Shown: positions 1-10,804, counted from the first letter of the stretch. The stretch: DNA of 64,000 nt from Rugalucina vietnamica (GCA_964017185.1 OZ024869.1:6842501-6906500), one strand, 5' to 3'. Numbers and translations are program-made. The notes: generated by a model not told the origin, from the sequence alone.

Positions 1-598
1 CAGAGGAGATGATGTTTGAATATTATGGTAATATACATGTATATTGCGCCGGGGTGGGGGCATATGAGCCCCTGGGGTCCAATTTTTTTTAGAATCATTA
101 ATATTCAGTCCTACTGCCCATTTTCTGCAAGACTTTCACTTTAAATGACTTTAAATGACATTTTAAAAGTTTTCCCCATTCAAATCCATTGGCGACCTAT
201 GTTGACCTTGCCGTAAAATAGGTCAAGGTCATCACAGGGTCATGATTTATATACACATTGTAGTGCTTGAGCCATCAATGCTTCATGCCAAGTTTCGTTG
301 AAATCAGTCCACCGGTTCTGGAGAAGAAGATTTTTGAAGGGTTCTTACCATATATGGGCATGGCGGCCATCTTGGTCATGTGACCTGGATTTCTTATATA
401 CACATTGGTTCCCCCTTCCTATAGATGCTTCATATAAAATTTGGCTTTCGTTGGCCAAGCGGTTTCAGAGAAGAAGATCTTTGAAATTGTGGACGGAAGG
501 ACGACAGACGACGGACGGACGGATGGACGGACGCCGGATCATGGCCATCCTATAAGCTCACCTTGTGAGCCTAACGGCTCAGGTGAGCTAAAAAGAAG
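1..598 (+). repeat. Interspersed GCTCACCTGAGC-ended repeat, copy 1
   Basis: This block is the reverse complement of copies at about 33000-34740, 34690-36000 and 36000-36345. It has GGTCACATGACC/AAGATGGCCGCCATGCCC motifs, a CGGACGGACGG tract near 490-530, and a hairpin end, with the related tract CCTTGTGAGCCTAACGGCTCAGGTGAGC here. The short open frames at 298-629 come from this repeat and are not genes. Confidence 0.85.
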
Positions 599-661
599 AA
601 TCAGAAAAAAAGATCAAGCAAGAATTTAAAAACTTTCTGTTTATTATTAACATTGACATAC

Positions 662-769
662 CTGATCCATTATGTGTACTAACAATGGCCACAAGAAGGC
701 AGCTGTTTTACCGCTACCAGTTTTAGCAATACCAATAATGTCCCGACCCGATAAGGCTATAGGAACTCC
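662..769 (-). CDS. DDX42: DDX42 Walker A exon
   Basis: The 108-bp, phase-0 exon encodes [20 protein letters not shown] and then [16 protein letters not shown]. The motif I P-loop AKTGSGKT is intact. The acceptor is TGATTTCAG and the donor GTATGT. The next exon lies outside the window. Confidence 0.94.
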
Positions 770-3700
770 CTGAAATCAGGAAAACAGAACAGCAGAATAG
801 ACCAAATGTTTATGAAAGTACTTGATGATGAGTCAGGCACACAATAGAGCACACAACTTTCTGGTAGCTTGTGATACTATATATCCTTTCACCATATAAA
901 AATTGAGCCGCCTCATGGGAAAACCAACAATCTGCATATGCGAAAACAAAGACGCAGATCAGCTTCGCGGTAACCGCGAAGCTGATCAGCGCCTTTGTTT
1001 TCGCTACTGGGAAAGTACAATCCCTCTTCTTCTTAAATCCGAAATTTCAAGCTTCTAGCCATCTTCAGTGCTTGTACAGCCCAGTTTGTGTCAGACCTGT
1101 TCGAAAACCACATTGTTGGTTTTCCAATGAGGTGGCTCATTAATGTCAAAGCTTATTGAAGCTTTTTGAGCTCACTGAGCACTGCTTGTGTATAACAAGA
1201 CTGTGGCTTATAGGGTTATGTATTATTTTTGTATCTATAGATTAAGAGTTTCTCAAAAATACCCACAATCACTATTTTGCGCAAAAATACATTTGATATT
1301 TATCATCTGAAATTGTTCATTTATATGTATAGGCTGTAAGGCAATCAGATTAAACTAGAGAGATTTTTTGTTTCACTCAATGAAAAGCAGTCACACTTGA
1401 CACAATCTACAGATCATAATACCTGAGCTTGTATAGGTGTAGGTGATGAATATTCTGACTTTCTGATGGCATCCATTAAAGTCTCATCAAAACCAAAATG
1501 ACCAAAGCTGGTCACCGGTTTAGGGGGCAGCAAACCTGAAACCTGGAAAAAATTAAATATTATAACCATCATTATTATTATTATGGGGCCTGTCCCAGAA
1601 ATACGTAGACATTTGTGATAAAACAAGAATGTATATGCAGAATTGCATGAAATTTATATGATCTGTTTGCATACATCTAATATACATTTCGTACAAATAT
1701 GGATGAATTCGTCGCTCACACAACACATTTATATGCATTTATGCCATGAGGGGTAGGTGACTACAGCGCACGTCAAAAACTCTGTTTTTAAATTCATAAA
1801 GATCAAATTCAGCAGTTCCTCTAACTACCAGTTGAGATGATATTACACAACGCTTACTATCAGTTGCACGAGTAACTAGATAACTTTTCGGAAGTTTAAA
1901 ATGATTTCCACCATCAGCGTTGATTTCATACAATTTTAGTTAAACATACTGAGAGTGACGTTATGTAAGTTTTACGGCGCAAAATTAGACCCTCCCCAAC
2001 ATTTTTTTTCCAGTTAAGTACATTTAACAAAATTAATTTATAAAATCAAACTTCTAATGTGTCATTAATGATTTAGTGATGATTTTGTGTGCATTTTTCT
2101 TTAAATATTCTAAATGCTTGTTTCTTGTTGTCAATTTAAACAAGCGACCTCTTTTTGTTTTGTTTCAGTCAAAAAAAATAGTTGTCCCTCATATAAAATG
2201 AAATTGATCATGCTATTTCTTTCTTTTTATCATTTCTATCTCAAATAATTGACTATCATTTTAACTAAGAAGACTTAATGAATGCTTAGATGGTAATATT
2301 CATCTCATTACGGCTCTAATAAAGAGACTGCATACAAAACATTCAACCACCCCTCCACAAAAACGTTGCAAAATGATTTTCAACGTGCTCCGGTTACGCC
2401 GATACACCATCATGTAAATGTCCATAACTTGTACAATTTGTAAGCAATTGAACTAATATTTTTACTGATTGCTCCATAGAAATGTAGTTTATAAGCATGA
2501 AACTATCTTTAAATTTCAAGCAACCGTTTGCGAGTTATTAGACATGTTTATGATTTCCCGGGACGGACCTCGTATTTTCAGTATAATCATCATCTTATTT
2601 TTACTTAGGTTTACACCCTTTTCAAGATTATTTCAGCTCATATGAGACGTACGAATCAGTAGAAAAATAATAATAATAATAATCGTCTTTATTTTGAGAA
2701 GGTAACACATTTAGCAACAGCTAATCTTCCATGAGGCCTTCTATACTAACTACGACAAAATACAATATATACAAGCAGTGATCTATGTAAATCTACTGTC
2801 CCTGATACAAGAAAATAAAACTTGAAATATTAACATATGATTACCTATGAAAAAGGAAAACAAATACATCTGTACATTGACGAAAGAAAAGTAAAATAAC
2901 ATGTATTCTCACATACCACCATACACACACACACAAGAAAAAGAAAAAAAAAAAGAAAATAAAAACAAAAGATTACATTATAATGCATATTCAAAGGTTA
3001 AGTGCTTGTTTGGTTACATGATTTTATCCATTTGATGCAGTTATTGTGAAATGAGTCTACTGTTTTTAAATTTTTTAACAAATCTGGCAAATTATTCCAA
3101 ATGATTGGTCCTGAGTAGATGAGGCTTTGCTTAAATATTTCTTTTTGTGGTCTTGGAATATGAAAACTTGAAGTATTTACTGACCTAAGAGACTGCACTG
3201 TTTCATTCATGGGTCTCAGAGAAAACATTTCATTAATATATGATGGAGTGATAGCTTTTGAAACTTTGAACATAAATTTAGCTTTTCTCATAAAAATTCT
3301 CTCATAAATATTCATAATTTTAATGGGCAAAAATGCCCATTTTAATGGGAGTACCCCGAGAAAAAACATCCGGCACATCCACAAGAAGAACATGGCTTGT
3401 CTCACATGCTGATACCAACACTTCACATACGAGGTGTGATCAGGAAGTTCTAAGCCTCAAGTGCTTGTGATTATCAGGGAACGAAAATCTGGTGATTACT
3501 TTTCAATATAAACCCCCTTCAAGGCAATGCACTTAGTCCATCTCTGTTCGACTTCAAGCCCTTCCAAATAGAAATCCTTTTCCTGGTCCTCCAAATACTC
3601 GTTCACTGCCGCTATGATGCCTTCATTGCTTCCAAACTGTGTTCCACGAAGGTTGGATTTCAATTTTGGGAACAGATAGAAGTCAGAAGGGGCCATATCA

Positions 3701-6193
3701 GGAGAATATGGGGGATGAGGAAGGACTTCGAATCCGCATTCAGTCGCATTGTCCTGCAAAAGCAGAACGCCTCAAGTCAATTTTCCTCTCCTCTTTCTTG
3801 CAATTTCCTGGTGCAAACGCCTCAATTCTGCTGCATAATATGCACCATTAATCGTACGACCTTGTTTAAGATAATCAATCATGATTACCCCCTGACTATC
3901 CCAAAAGACTGAGGCCATCACCTTCACTGCCGAAGAAACTCTCTTAAACTTCTTGGGAGGGGTGAGCCAGGGTGCTTCCATTGTTTTTGGTCATCAGTCA
4001 ACATTCTCGGTTTCCATCTTGCCGAGACCTTGGACAAACCCAAGATATCTGTTAGAATTGTTTGCACTGCCCCAAAACTTATGCCCACTTCGCTGGCTAT
4101 ACTTCACAAGTCTCGCCCCCTGTCACAAATAACCAGGTTGTGAACGATCTCCACATTTTCATCAGTGGTGGCATCTTTGGGGCGGCCAGATCTTGCATCA
4201 TCCTCAATGCTCTCTCTCCCAAGCTTAAATTCTGCAGCCCAATTTTTCACTGTGCTATAAGAAGGAGACTCATTCCCAAGTGTTTTCATGAAGTCTTCGT
4301 GAATTTCCTTGGGAGTCTTTCCCTTCTTACAAAGATATTTTATCACCACTCTCACTTCAACTTTCTCCATTTTGCAAGTTTGATGCAGTGTCCTCTCTCA
4401 ATACTGTCGTACAAAAGCAATCAAGCGTGACCAAATGCTTTTTACTCTCCAGATGACTTTCAATTTAATAGGATGACAGACTGAAAAAGAGTTTTGTCTT
4501 ATGGAATGCTTTGAAGTGTATCAGGCTTAGAACTTTCTGATCACACCTCGTAGCAGTAAGATTGTCAGCCTGGTGAAAGTTTCTGATGCATATGTCATTT
4601 TGAAAACTCAATGTTTGGCATTGTAAAAAGAATGTATCATGGTTTGACCAAATGAGGTCATCCTCTTTAATAAAGAACTTGACCAAATGAGTCACTTCAC
4701 TTCACTTCACTTCACTTCACTTCCACTTCCCTTCACTTCACTTACCTACTAACTTTACTTACTTTTACTAACTTACTTATGTTGTGTTGGTAAAATGTAC
4801 TGAATCAAATAGCAATTTTGAAATCTTGAATTCATATTTGGGGCACCCAGTAACATTTTTAAAATCAAAATAAACATCATACATGAAACAATACACCATG
4901 GACAACTATTTACCTATAAACTACTTATCGTGCCAATAAAATCAAAATGGTCCACACGGCAGTTTTATCTGTATTGTTTTGAGCATAATACACTGTAATT
5001 TTTTTCATGAAAATTAATTGGTGTTGGTGAAAACAAATTGATTTGCAGTACCTAACTTAGTTGCCTAGATCATTAAAATGAGCCGCCCCATGAGAGAACT
5101 AACAATCTGCATATGCAAAACCAAAGACCCAGATCAGCTTCGCAGTAACTGCAAAGCTGATCTGCGCCTTTGTTTTTGCTACACGGATAGTACAATTCCT
5201 CTACTTTCTATATCCAAATTTTTCAGCCTCTAGCCAGCTTCCGTGCATGTACAGCTCAGTTTGTGATGGACCTGTTAGGAAACCACATTGCTGGTTTTCT
5301 CATGAAATGGCTCAAATGTGACTTACTCTGATTCCTAGTTTTGCCCTCAATTCATTGACTTGTTCATCTGTGAGTGCCTTGATGTCAGGGTGTTCCACAT
5401 AGAAATTCTTGCTGAATGGCTGATAGTCTATATCAGAGTGATCTATTGGTGGCAGAGGGACTATAATCTGAAACAGAATGTAGAAATTCTTGCTGAATGG
5501 CTGATAGTCTATATCAGAGTGATCTTTTGGTGGCAGAGGGACTATGATCTGAAACAGAACATAGAAATTCTTGCTGAATGGCTGATAGTCTATATCAGAG
5601 TGATCTATTGGTGGCAAAGGGGCTATGATCTGAAACAGAATGTAGAAATTCTTGCTGAATGGCTGATAGTCTATATCAGAGTGATCTATTGGTGGCAAAG
5701 GGACTATGATCTGAAACAGAATGTAGAAATTCTTGCTGAATGGCTGATAGTCTATATCAGAGTGATCTATTGGTGGCAAAGGGGCTATGATCTGAAACAG
5801 AATGTAGAAATTCTTGCTGAATGGCTGATAGTCTATATCAGAGTGATCTATTGGGGGCAAAGGGGCTATGATCTGAAACAGAACATAGAAATTCTTGCTG
5901 AATGGCTGATAGTCTATATCAGAGTGATCTATTGGTGGCAAAGGGACTATGATCTGAAACAGAACGTAGAAATTCTTGCTGAATTGGTGCTAGTCTATAT
6001 CAGAGTGATCTATTGGGGGCAAAGGGACTATGATCTGAAACAGAATGTAGAAATTCTTGCTGAATGGCAGATAGTCTATATCAGAGTGATCTATTGGTGG
6101 CAAAGGGACTATGATCTGAAACAGAACGTAGAAATTCTTGCTGAATGGCTGATAATTATAATACTACTAATAATAATAATAAATAAATAAAGA

Positions 6194-6250
<57 letters not shown>

Positions 6251-9200
6251 CAGAGTGATCTATTGGTGGCAAAGGGACTATGATCTGAAACAGAACATAG
6301 AAATTCTTGCTGAATGGATGATAGTCTATATCAGAGTGATCTATTGGTGGTAAAGGGACTATGATCTGAAACAGAACATAGAAATTCTTGCTGAATGGCT
6401 GATAGTCTATATCAGAGTGATCTTTTGGTGGCAGAGGGACTATGATCTGAAACAGAATGTAGAAATTCTTGCTGAATGGCTGATAGTCTATATCAGAGTG
6501 ATCTATTGGTGGCAAAGGGACTATGATCTGAAACAGAATGTAGAAATTCTTGATGAATGGCTGATAGTCTATATCAGAGTGATCTGTTGGGGGCAAAGGG
6601 ACTATGATCTGAAATAGAATGGAGAAATACTTGCTGAATGGCTGATAGTTTATATCAGAGTGATCTATTGGTGGCAAAGGGACTATGATCTGAAACAGAA
6701 TGTAGAAATTCTTGCTGAATAGCTGATAGTCTATATCAGAGTGATCTTTTGGTGGCAGAGGGACTATGATCTGAAACAGAATGTAGAAATTCTTGCTGAA
6801 TGGCTGATAGTCTATATCAGAGTGATCTTTTGGTGGCAGAGGGACTATGATCTGAAACAGAATGTAGAAATTCTTGCTGAATGGCTGATAGTCTATATCA
6901 GAGTGATCTTTTGGTGGCAGAGGGACTATAATCTGAAACAGAATGGAGAAATTCTTGCTGAATGACTGATAGTCTATATCAGTGATCTTTTGGTGGCAGA
7001 GGGACTATAATCCGAAACAGAATGGAGAAATTCTTGCTGAATGGCTGATAGTCTATATCAGAGTGATCTTTTGATGGTAGAGGGACTATAATCTGAAACA
7101 GAATGGAGAAATTCTTGCTGAATGGCTGATAGTTCTATTGTTGACAAAGGGACTATGAACCGAAATGACAAATTTAGTACACTGCAAAAGTATGATGATT
7201 TGTCAGGTTTTCATGATGGTGTGAATATTTGTGGTATGCAAGTATATAAGCCTAAAATCCATTTTAATGCTGTCAAATTTACAGCGCCTGTAGGCCATAT
7301 TGTGCAAGGGACATCAGACTGTTTTTTTGTGATGTAGTGTAATAATTTATATTCATTCTCCTCCGTGTACCAATAGTATGCCTCTTCTACATTGTGATCA
7401 ATACAAAACAATGTATCATACTGTACAAACCTTATCTTGTTTTGTAAAGATTATATTGCCGTCATTATCGTATTCTACCATGAGATCATCTTGTTCGTCC
7501 TGTAGTACCCCCGCCATTGGGTTCTCCTCCATGTAACGATAGTATGCCTCTTCTACATCTTCCTCTTCAATGTCATCTCGTACACCCCTGGGGATAGATA
7601 AAATGCATTTAAGGAATACCTTCTTCTAACAACCATTGACAAAGGTACACTTAGTAGGGTTACAAAATATGTTTTGAGGGATTTTTTTTTTGGTTAAAAT
7701 ATCTGGCCTGTTTAATTTTGATGTTATAGAATCAATCTGATCTAATTTAGATCAATTTGTCTAGAAACATGGTCCATATGAGTCGCATCATGAGAAAACC
7801 GGATTTTTGCCTATGCAAAAACAAAGGCACACATCAGCTTCGCAGTAACTGCGAATCAGCGACTTTGTTTTCGCAACACGGATAGTACAATCCCTCTTCT
7901 TCTTAAAACCGGAATTTCAATGTTCTAGCCTGCTTCTGTGACTGTACAGGCCGGTTTGTGTCAGACCTGGTCGTAAACCCCGAAGACTGGTTTTCTCGCA
8001 ATAGAGCTCATGGGGATGTGACTTTAATGTCTCTTCTAAAGAACAGGAGAAGCATGAGATCAAACCCACAGTCCAAATCCAAAATGACTTAACCACTACA
8101 CCACAGAGGTTGTATTTTAATATGAACAGCATTCCTCTGGCAAAATCAAACTTTAGAGTAATTCCACAAATTCTTATGATGTCTAAAAATTCAGCAAAAT
8201 TAGATTTATCATTTCTGTATGGCAGGCATGTCTTACTTTTCCTCCTTCTTTTCTTTCACTTTTCCTTTGGCTTTTTCATTTGACGACTCCACATCTTGTC
8301 TCGCTTCTTCCTACAAATCAACCAATTTATTATAGTCTGAAAACTTGCCTCTGATAATGGTTTTTCGCAGAAAATTTTTGTATGGGGGACGACAGAAAAA
8401 ATATTTTCATGTCAAAATCTTGATCTTAAATTTCCTAATAGGACCTAAAAAAATTTTGAAAATTCATGGACAAATAAAGTTTTTATGGCCAAAATGAATT
8501 TTGCAAAGGGATTTTGCATTGGCAAGGGAGATAATCGATGATCGTGAAAATGCATCTTTTTCGAGAATTTTTACCTGATCATGAAGATTTTGTCTCAGGT
8601 GTGTCATTTGTGCCACTTTATAATAATTTTGAGCAATCATGATTAAATATTTAGAATTTAAAATTTTCGCAGGAAAATATTTACCTCTCTTCCATGAGAT
8701 TTTTGTACAGGAAATCCCTATTCAAAAATGTTTTTGACCAGAACTTTTTTTATTTGTCAACCGATTTTCAAAATTTTTGCTGCACATTTTGCGACAAACT
8801 GGATCCTTAAATGTGCCAAGAAAATATTTCTTCCTTATTTGAACAATTGTAAAATATCTGCAAAAAACCATTATCACACACTACGAAACAGACAGTAGAT
8901 TCAATACATGCATTTATGGCAGTACATTGTATAATTAATATTTTGTGATATTTTTGTTGATCTTTGTGTTGTTTACAATCCAGATAAGGTCTGATATTTT
9001 GACAGGTCTCAATCAAAATTGTTAGGTGTTCATTTTGTCTTTGTTGTTGCTTTGTTTGCTCATTAGAATCAACTGGACAGGGCAGTTTAATTGACAACAA
9101 ACAGTTTACATGTATCTAGCAAAACATACTAAACTAAAATATCAATAATCAAGCACATGTATGCACAATTTATCTTTGTGTTAATTCAAACAACTTTTTT

Positions 9201-10528
9201 AAGAAATATGCTATTTGATCACCAACCTCTATTTCGGCCATGAAAGCATCTAGAGGGTCTTCCCCATCAGATTCATCTTTGGTTTGTTCCTGTTGTCCCG
9301 GGCTACCAGGGGCGGGCTGGTACTCACACGCATTGTCATCATTATCATCAAAATAACTGAAAGAACAAGATTACACATGCAGCTAAATGGAGCAGAAAAA
9401 AATAATTCATACAACTACACCTGGACCTCTTTATAACATGGTTCATTACAACACGGTTTGGGATATAACAGTGATCACTGATGGACCCAAATTGAACTGT
9501 TTTGCTATATGTCCACACATTTTACTCTCAAATAACACCGATTGGATAGCTAACACGGAAATTGGCTTGTACCCAAGTAATAGTGTTATAAAGAGGTTGA
9601 TGTGTATAATAAATAGCCTGTCAAAAAAATATGAGCCACATCACGAGAATGAGCTACGCCATGAGAAAATTAATTATGCAAAAACAAAGGCGTAGATCAG
9701 CTTCGCAGTTACTGCTGAGCTGATCAGCACCTTTGCTTTCACTGCATGGATAGTACAATTCTTTTACCTTCTTAATCCAAAATTTCAAGCTTCTAGCCAT
9801 CTTCTGTGACTGTACAGACCAGTTTGTGTCAGACCTGTTCGAAAACTAAATTGTTGGTTTTCTCATGACGTGGCTCATATGATTTTTTGGGTTGATTCAT
9901 GGTTCTGCAAAGGTACAACATTAGCAAGGCTGCTACAAATAAGCCTCATCATGAGAAAACCAACAATCTGCATATGCCAAAGCAAAGATGCAAATCAGCG
10001 CCTTTGTTTTCACTACTGGGATAGTACAATTCCTCTACTTTCTAAATCCAAAATTTCCAGCCTCTAGCCATCTTCTGTGCTTGTACAGCTTGGTTTGTGT
10101 CCACCTCTTTGGAAACCACAATGTTGGTTTTCTCATGATGCAGCTCAAATGCTAGCTAGAGGTATGTATATGGATATTGACATGTTGATCTGTTTTGACA
10201 AATCTAACAGATCAGACTTTGGGCTATTTGATTAGAGTCTAAATGTTTACCATTCCAACTGCATCATTTGACCTAACTCCTCTATGGCACTACTTTTTTA
10301 CTTACATTATAGCATAATTACAACAAACATTAATGTGTACAAAAAATGAGCATTTACTATAAAAACTCACTCATCTTCATCATTGACCCTCTTTCTGCCG
10401 ATGTTGAGGTGATATCCAAATGATCGTCCTGGCATTGACTTTTTACTGCTTCCGCTTCCTTCACTCTTTATTGAAAATCCACCAAACCCGAATCCTCGAG
10501 GGTTGCCATCACCTCCTTTATGATACAT
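662..10528 (-). CDS. DDX42: DDX42 DEAD-box RNA helicase, 5' half (seven coding exons, continues off left edge)
   Basis: Seven exons on the minus strand join without a frame error into 296 codons: 10528-10371, 9356-9227, 8310-8237, 7587-7431, 5467-5327, 1542-1423 and 769-662. All introns are GT-AG. The start ATG at 10528 opens [18 protein letters not shown], matching the glycine-rich N-terminus of vertebrate DDX42. Next come an acidic stretch, the conserved [15 protein letters not shown] block, the Q-motif region ([15 protein letters not shown]) and Walker A (AKTGSGKT) in the last exon. DDX42 is an ATP-dependent RNA helicase tied to the U2 snRNP/SF3b complex in the nucleus; this role comes from the family. 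The DEAD box, motif III and the C-terminal domain lie beyond base 1. Introns carry a LINE tail, a mariner, several inverted-repeat elements and the 81-bp array at exon 5. DDX46/Prp5 was considered, but the N-terminus and the spacing to the Q motif fit DDX42. Confidence 0.93.
904..1140 (+). mobile_element. GAGCC-type short inverted-repeat element (MITE), copy 1
   Basis: This is a non-coding element of about 237 bp. It begins TGAGCCGCCTCATGGGAAAACC and ends with the complement (GGTTTTCCAATGAGGTGGCTCA). An internal palindrome GATCAGCTTCGCGGTAACC lies about 55 bases in. Thirteen more full or partial copies occur in this window. Its size, terminal inverted repeats and lack of coding content fit a MITE. 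Confidence 0.85.
1423..1542 (-). CDS. DDX42: DDX42 Q-motif exon
   Basis: The 120-bp, phase-0 exon encodes VSG, then [12 protein letters not shown], and ends SSPTPIQAQ, which is the aromatic and Q-motif region of a DEAD-box helicase. The acceptor is TTTTTCCAG. A second AG, six bases further in (TTTCAG), would break the frame, so the upstream one is chosen. The donor is GTATTA. Confidence 0.92.
2668..3426 (-). mobile_element. LINE 3' fragment (CR1/L2-like reverse transcriptase C-terminus)
   Basis: An open frame at 2998-3426 encodes the end of a non-LTR retrotransposon polyprotein, recognisable by [22 protein letters not shown], the usual C-terminal signature of these proteins. It is followed by an untranslated tail of about 330 bases ending in a TTA/ATT microsatellite at 2668-2686, typical of CR1/L2-like 3' ends. 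No reverse transcriptase core is present, so this is a 5'-truncated dead copy. It sits in DDX42 intron 5. Confidence 0.75.
3430..4550 (-). mobile_element. Mariner-family DNA transposon with intact terminal repeats
   Basis: This 1,121-bp element is bounded by TA dinucleotides (3428-3429 and 4551-4552). It has 28-bp terminal inverted repeats beginning CGAGGTGTGATCAG, with one mismatch between the two ends. TA target duplication and size are standard for Tc1/mariner. The transposase inside is broken (separate entry). It is inserted in DDX42 intron 5, beside a LINE fragment. Confidence 0.93.
3496..4370 (-). pseudogene. Mariner transposase pseudogene
   Basis: Three blocks on the minus strand make up a mariner transposase. 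An N-terminal helix-turn-helix block (4370-4104) begins [14 protein letters not shown] central block contains [13 protein letters not shown] with the first catalytic Asp. A C-terminal block contains LLLQDNA with the second Asp and [19 protein letters not shown] with the third, giving the DD34D layout. The frame is broken by a TGA at about 4104, a frameshift near 3975 and a second TGA near 3772. It cannot make active enzyme, although all three acidic residues can still be read. Confidence 0.88.
4690..4765. repeat. (CACTT)n microsatellite
   Basis: An imperfect pentanucleotide run of CACTT units that decays into CTTACTAA-like sequence on its right. Confidence 0.9.
5079..5315 (+). mobile_element. 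GAGCC-type MITE, copy 2 (ends 6 bp from the DDX42 exon 5 donor)
   Basis: This copy has the same ends and internal palindrome as the one at 904-1140. It stops at CTCA around 5314, and the DDX42 exon 5 donor (GTAAGT, read on the minus strand) occupies 5326-5321. The element therefore starts almost at the intron's first bases. Confidence 0.85.
5327..5467 (-). CDS. DDX42: DDX42 exon 5, whose acceptor and first 67 bases are tandemly amplified
   Basis: The 141-bp exon (47 codons, phase 0 at both ends) has acceptor ACATTCTGTTTCAG and donor GTAAGT at 5326-5321. It encodes [20 protein letters not shown] and then [20 protein letters not shown], as in vertebrate DDX42. The first 67 bases plus the 14 bases ahead of them are the unit of the array at 5401-7165. 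Only this copy continues into the rest of the exon, so it must be the last acceptor. Whether it is the acceptor normally used cannot be told from sequence. Confidence 0.92.
5401..7165 (-). repeat. 81-bp tandem array of 3' splice site plus start of DDX42 exon 5
   Basis: The unit is 81 bp. Read on the minus strand it is ACATTCTGTTTCAG followed by 67 bases coding for [25 protein letters not shown] acceptor trinucleotides fall at 5468 (the genuine exon), 5549, 5630, 5711, 5792, 5873, 5954, 6035 and 6116, then at 6285 and every 81 bp to 6933, and at 7093. The unit at 7012 has CGG in place of CAG. One unit is displaced by an ATT microsatellite (6186-6250). The DDX42 frame is open through nearly all units; the unit at about 5990 has an in-frame TAG. 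The array ends in a decayed partial unit near 7165. Confidence 0.95.
6186..6250. repeat. (ATT)n microsatellite inside the DDX42 exon array
   Basis: About 18 ATT units follow an AATAATAATAAATAAATAAA lead-in and replace part of one 81-bp unit, leaving 169 bp between neighbouring acceptors instead of 162. Confidence 0.92.
7351..7395 (-). pseudogene. Partial duplicate of DDX42 exon 4 in the following intron
   Basis: On the minus strand this reads [12 protein letters not shown], a near copy of [12 protein letters not shown] from the exon at 7431-7587. It lies about 160 bp downstream of the original. No complete splice sites flank it, so it is an exon fragment rather than an alternative exon. Confidence 0.75.
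7431..7587 (-). CDS. DDX42: DDX42 exon with RDDIEEED motif
   Basis: The 157-bp exon (acceptor TCTATCCCCAG, donor GTTTGT) encodes [19 protein letters not shown] and continues to EYDNDGN, closely matching vertebrate DDX42. A 40-bp degenerate copy of its middle lies in the downstream intron at about 7351-7395. Confidence 0.92.
7779..8010 (+). mobile_element. GAGCC-type MITE, copy 3
   Basis: A diverged copy beginning TGAGTCGCATCATGAGAAAACC and ending AATAGAGCTCA. Its internal palindrome is partly lost. It lies in DDX42 intron 3. Confidence 0.75.
8012..8113 (-). mobile_element. tRNA-derived SINE-like fragment
   Basis: Read on the minus strand, CCTCTGTGGTGTAGTGGTTAAG resembles a tRNA A-box region, and GGGTTTGATCTC about 25 bases later resembles a B box. 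It cannot fold as a functional tRNA, and no RNA polymerase III terminator is evident. It is most likely a decayed SINE head. Confidence 0.5.
8237..8310 (-). CDS. DDX42: DDX42 charged-linker exon
   Basis: The 74-bp exon (acceptor TTTGTAG, donor GTAAGA) encodes a Lys/Glu-rich linker that ends in a split Lys codon, completed by the first base of the next exon. Its sequence is weakly conserved; phase and position support it. Confidence 0.85.
8311..9226. other. DDX42 intron 2: no recognisable feature
   Basis: AT-rich intron sequence with no open frame supported by homology and no clear repeat apart from short AAATTTT runs. Confidence 0.6.
9227..9356 (-). CDS. DDX42: DDX42 acidic-region exon
   Basis: The 130-bp exon has acceptor TTCTTTCAG and donor GTTGGT. 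It encodes a Tyr-Phe-Asp-Asp acidic stretch and ends [14 protein letters not shown], matching the DDPLEAFMAEVE block of vertebrate DDX42. Confidence 0.9.
9649..9877 (+). mobile_element. GAGCC-type MITE, copy 4
   Basis: Begins TGAGCTACGCCATGAGAAAA and ends ATGACGTGGCTCA. A stray partial end (ATGAGCCACATCACGAGAA) sits just before it at 9631. It lies in DDX42 intron 1 (between coding exons 1 and 2). Confidence 0.8.
9941..10147 (+). mobile_element. GAGCC-type MITE, copy 5
   Basis: Begins AAGCCTCATCATGAGAAAACC and ends CTCATGATGCAGCTCA. The central palindrome is half deleted (AAATCAGCGCCTTTG). It lies about 65 bp after copy 4. Confidence 0.8.
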
Positions 10529-10535
10529 CGTGATT
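10371..10535 (-). CDS. DDX42: DDX42 exon with start codon
   Basis: The coding part runs from ATG at 10528 to 10371, followed by donor GTGAGT. It ends in phase 2; the first base of the next exon completes an Asp codon. Two possible acceptors (CAGCAG at 10541-10536) lie just upstream of the ATG, so this is probably not the first exon and a 5' UTR exon is expected at higher coordinates. I could not identify that exon. Confidence 0.88.
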
Positions 10536-10804
10536 CTGCTGACAGAAAATTAATGGTCTGAAGACTAATACCCTAAAATTTCATTATTTAAATGTTAAAC
10601 AGTGTAGACCTAAAGAGTTGGTTTTCTCATAAAAGCTAGAAGAAAAAAAAAAGCACCTGCCATTCTCTTCATATGACCTTACTTTTACAGGACATCAAAT
10701 TTATGAAAAAAGAACTTGATTTTTACACAAAATAAATTCATCAAAAAGAATGATTAAACTATCAAATCAACTGAAAAAATAATAAATATCTTTTTCTTTG
10801 TACC

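Noticed and set aside
5360-6190. A 276-codon plus-strand open frame over the 81-bp array
   Set aside because: It is the antisense of the DDX42 exon repeat; its frame stays open only because the unit is 27 codons and repeats exactly.
5401-7165. CRISPR-like array (regular repeats and spacers)
   Set aside because: The units are contiguous with no unique spacers and match an exon of the surrounding gene in an animal genome.
8012-8113. Functional tRNA gene
   Set aside because: A- and B-box-like motifs are present but the arms do not pair as a cloverleaf.
662-10528. DDX46/Prp5 instead of DDX42
   Set aside because: The GFGFGGF N-terminus, the RDDIEEED block and the spacing from PLPPIDHS to the Q motif match DDX42.
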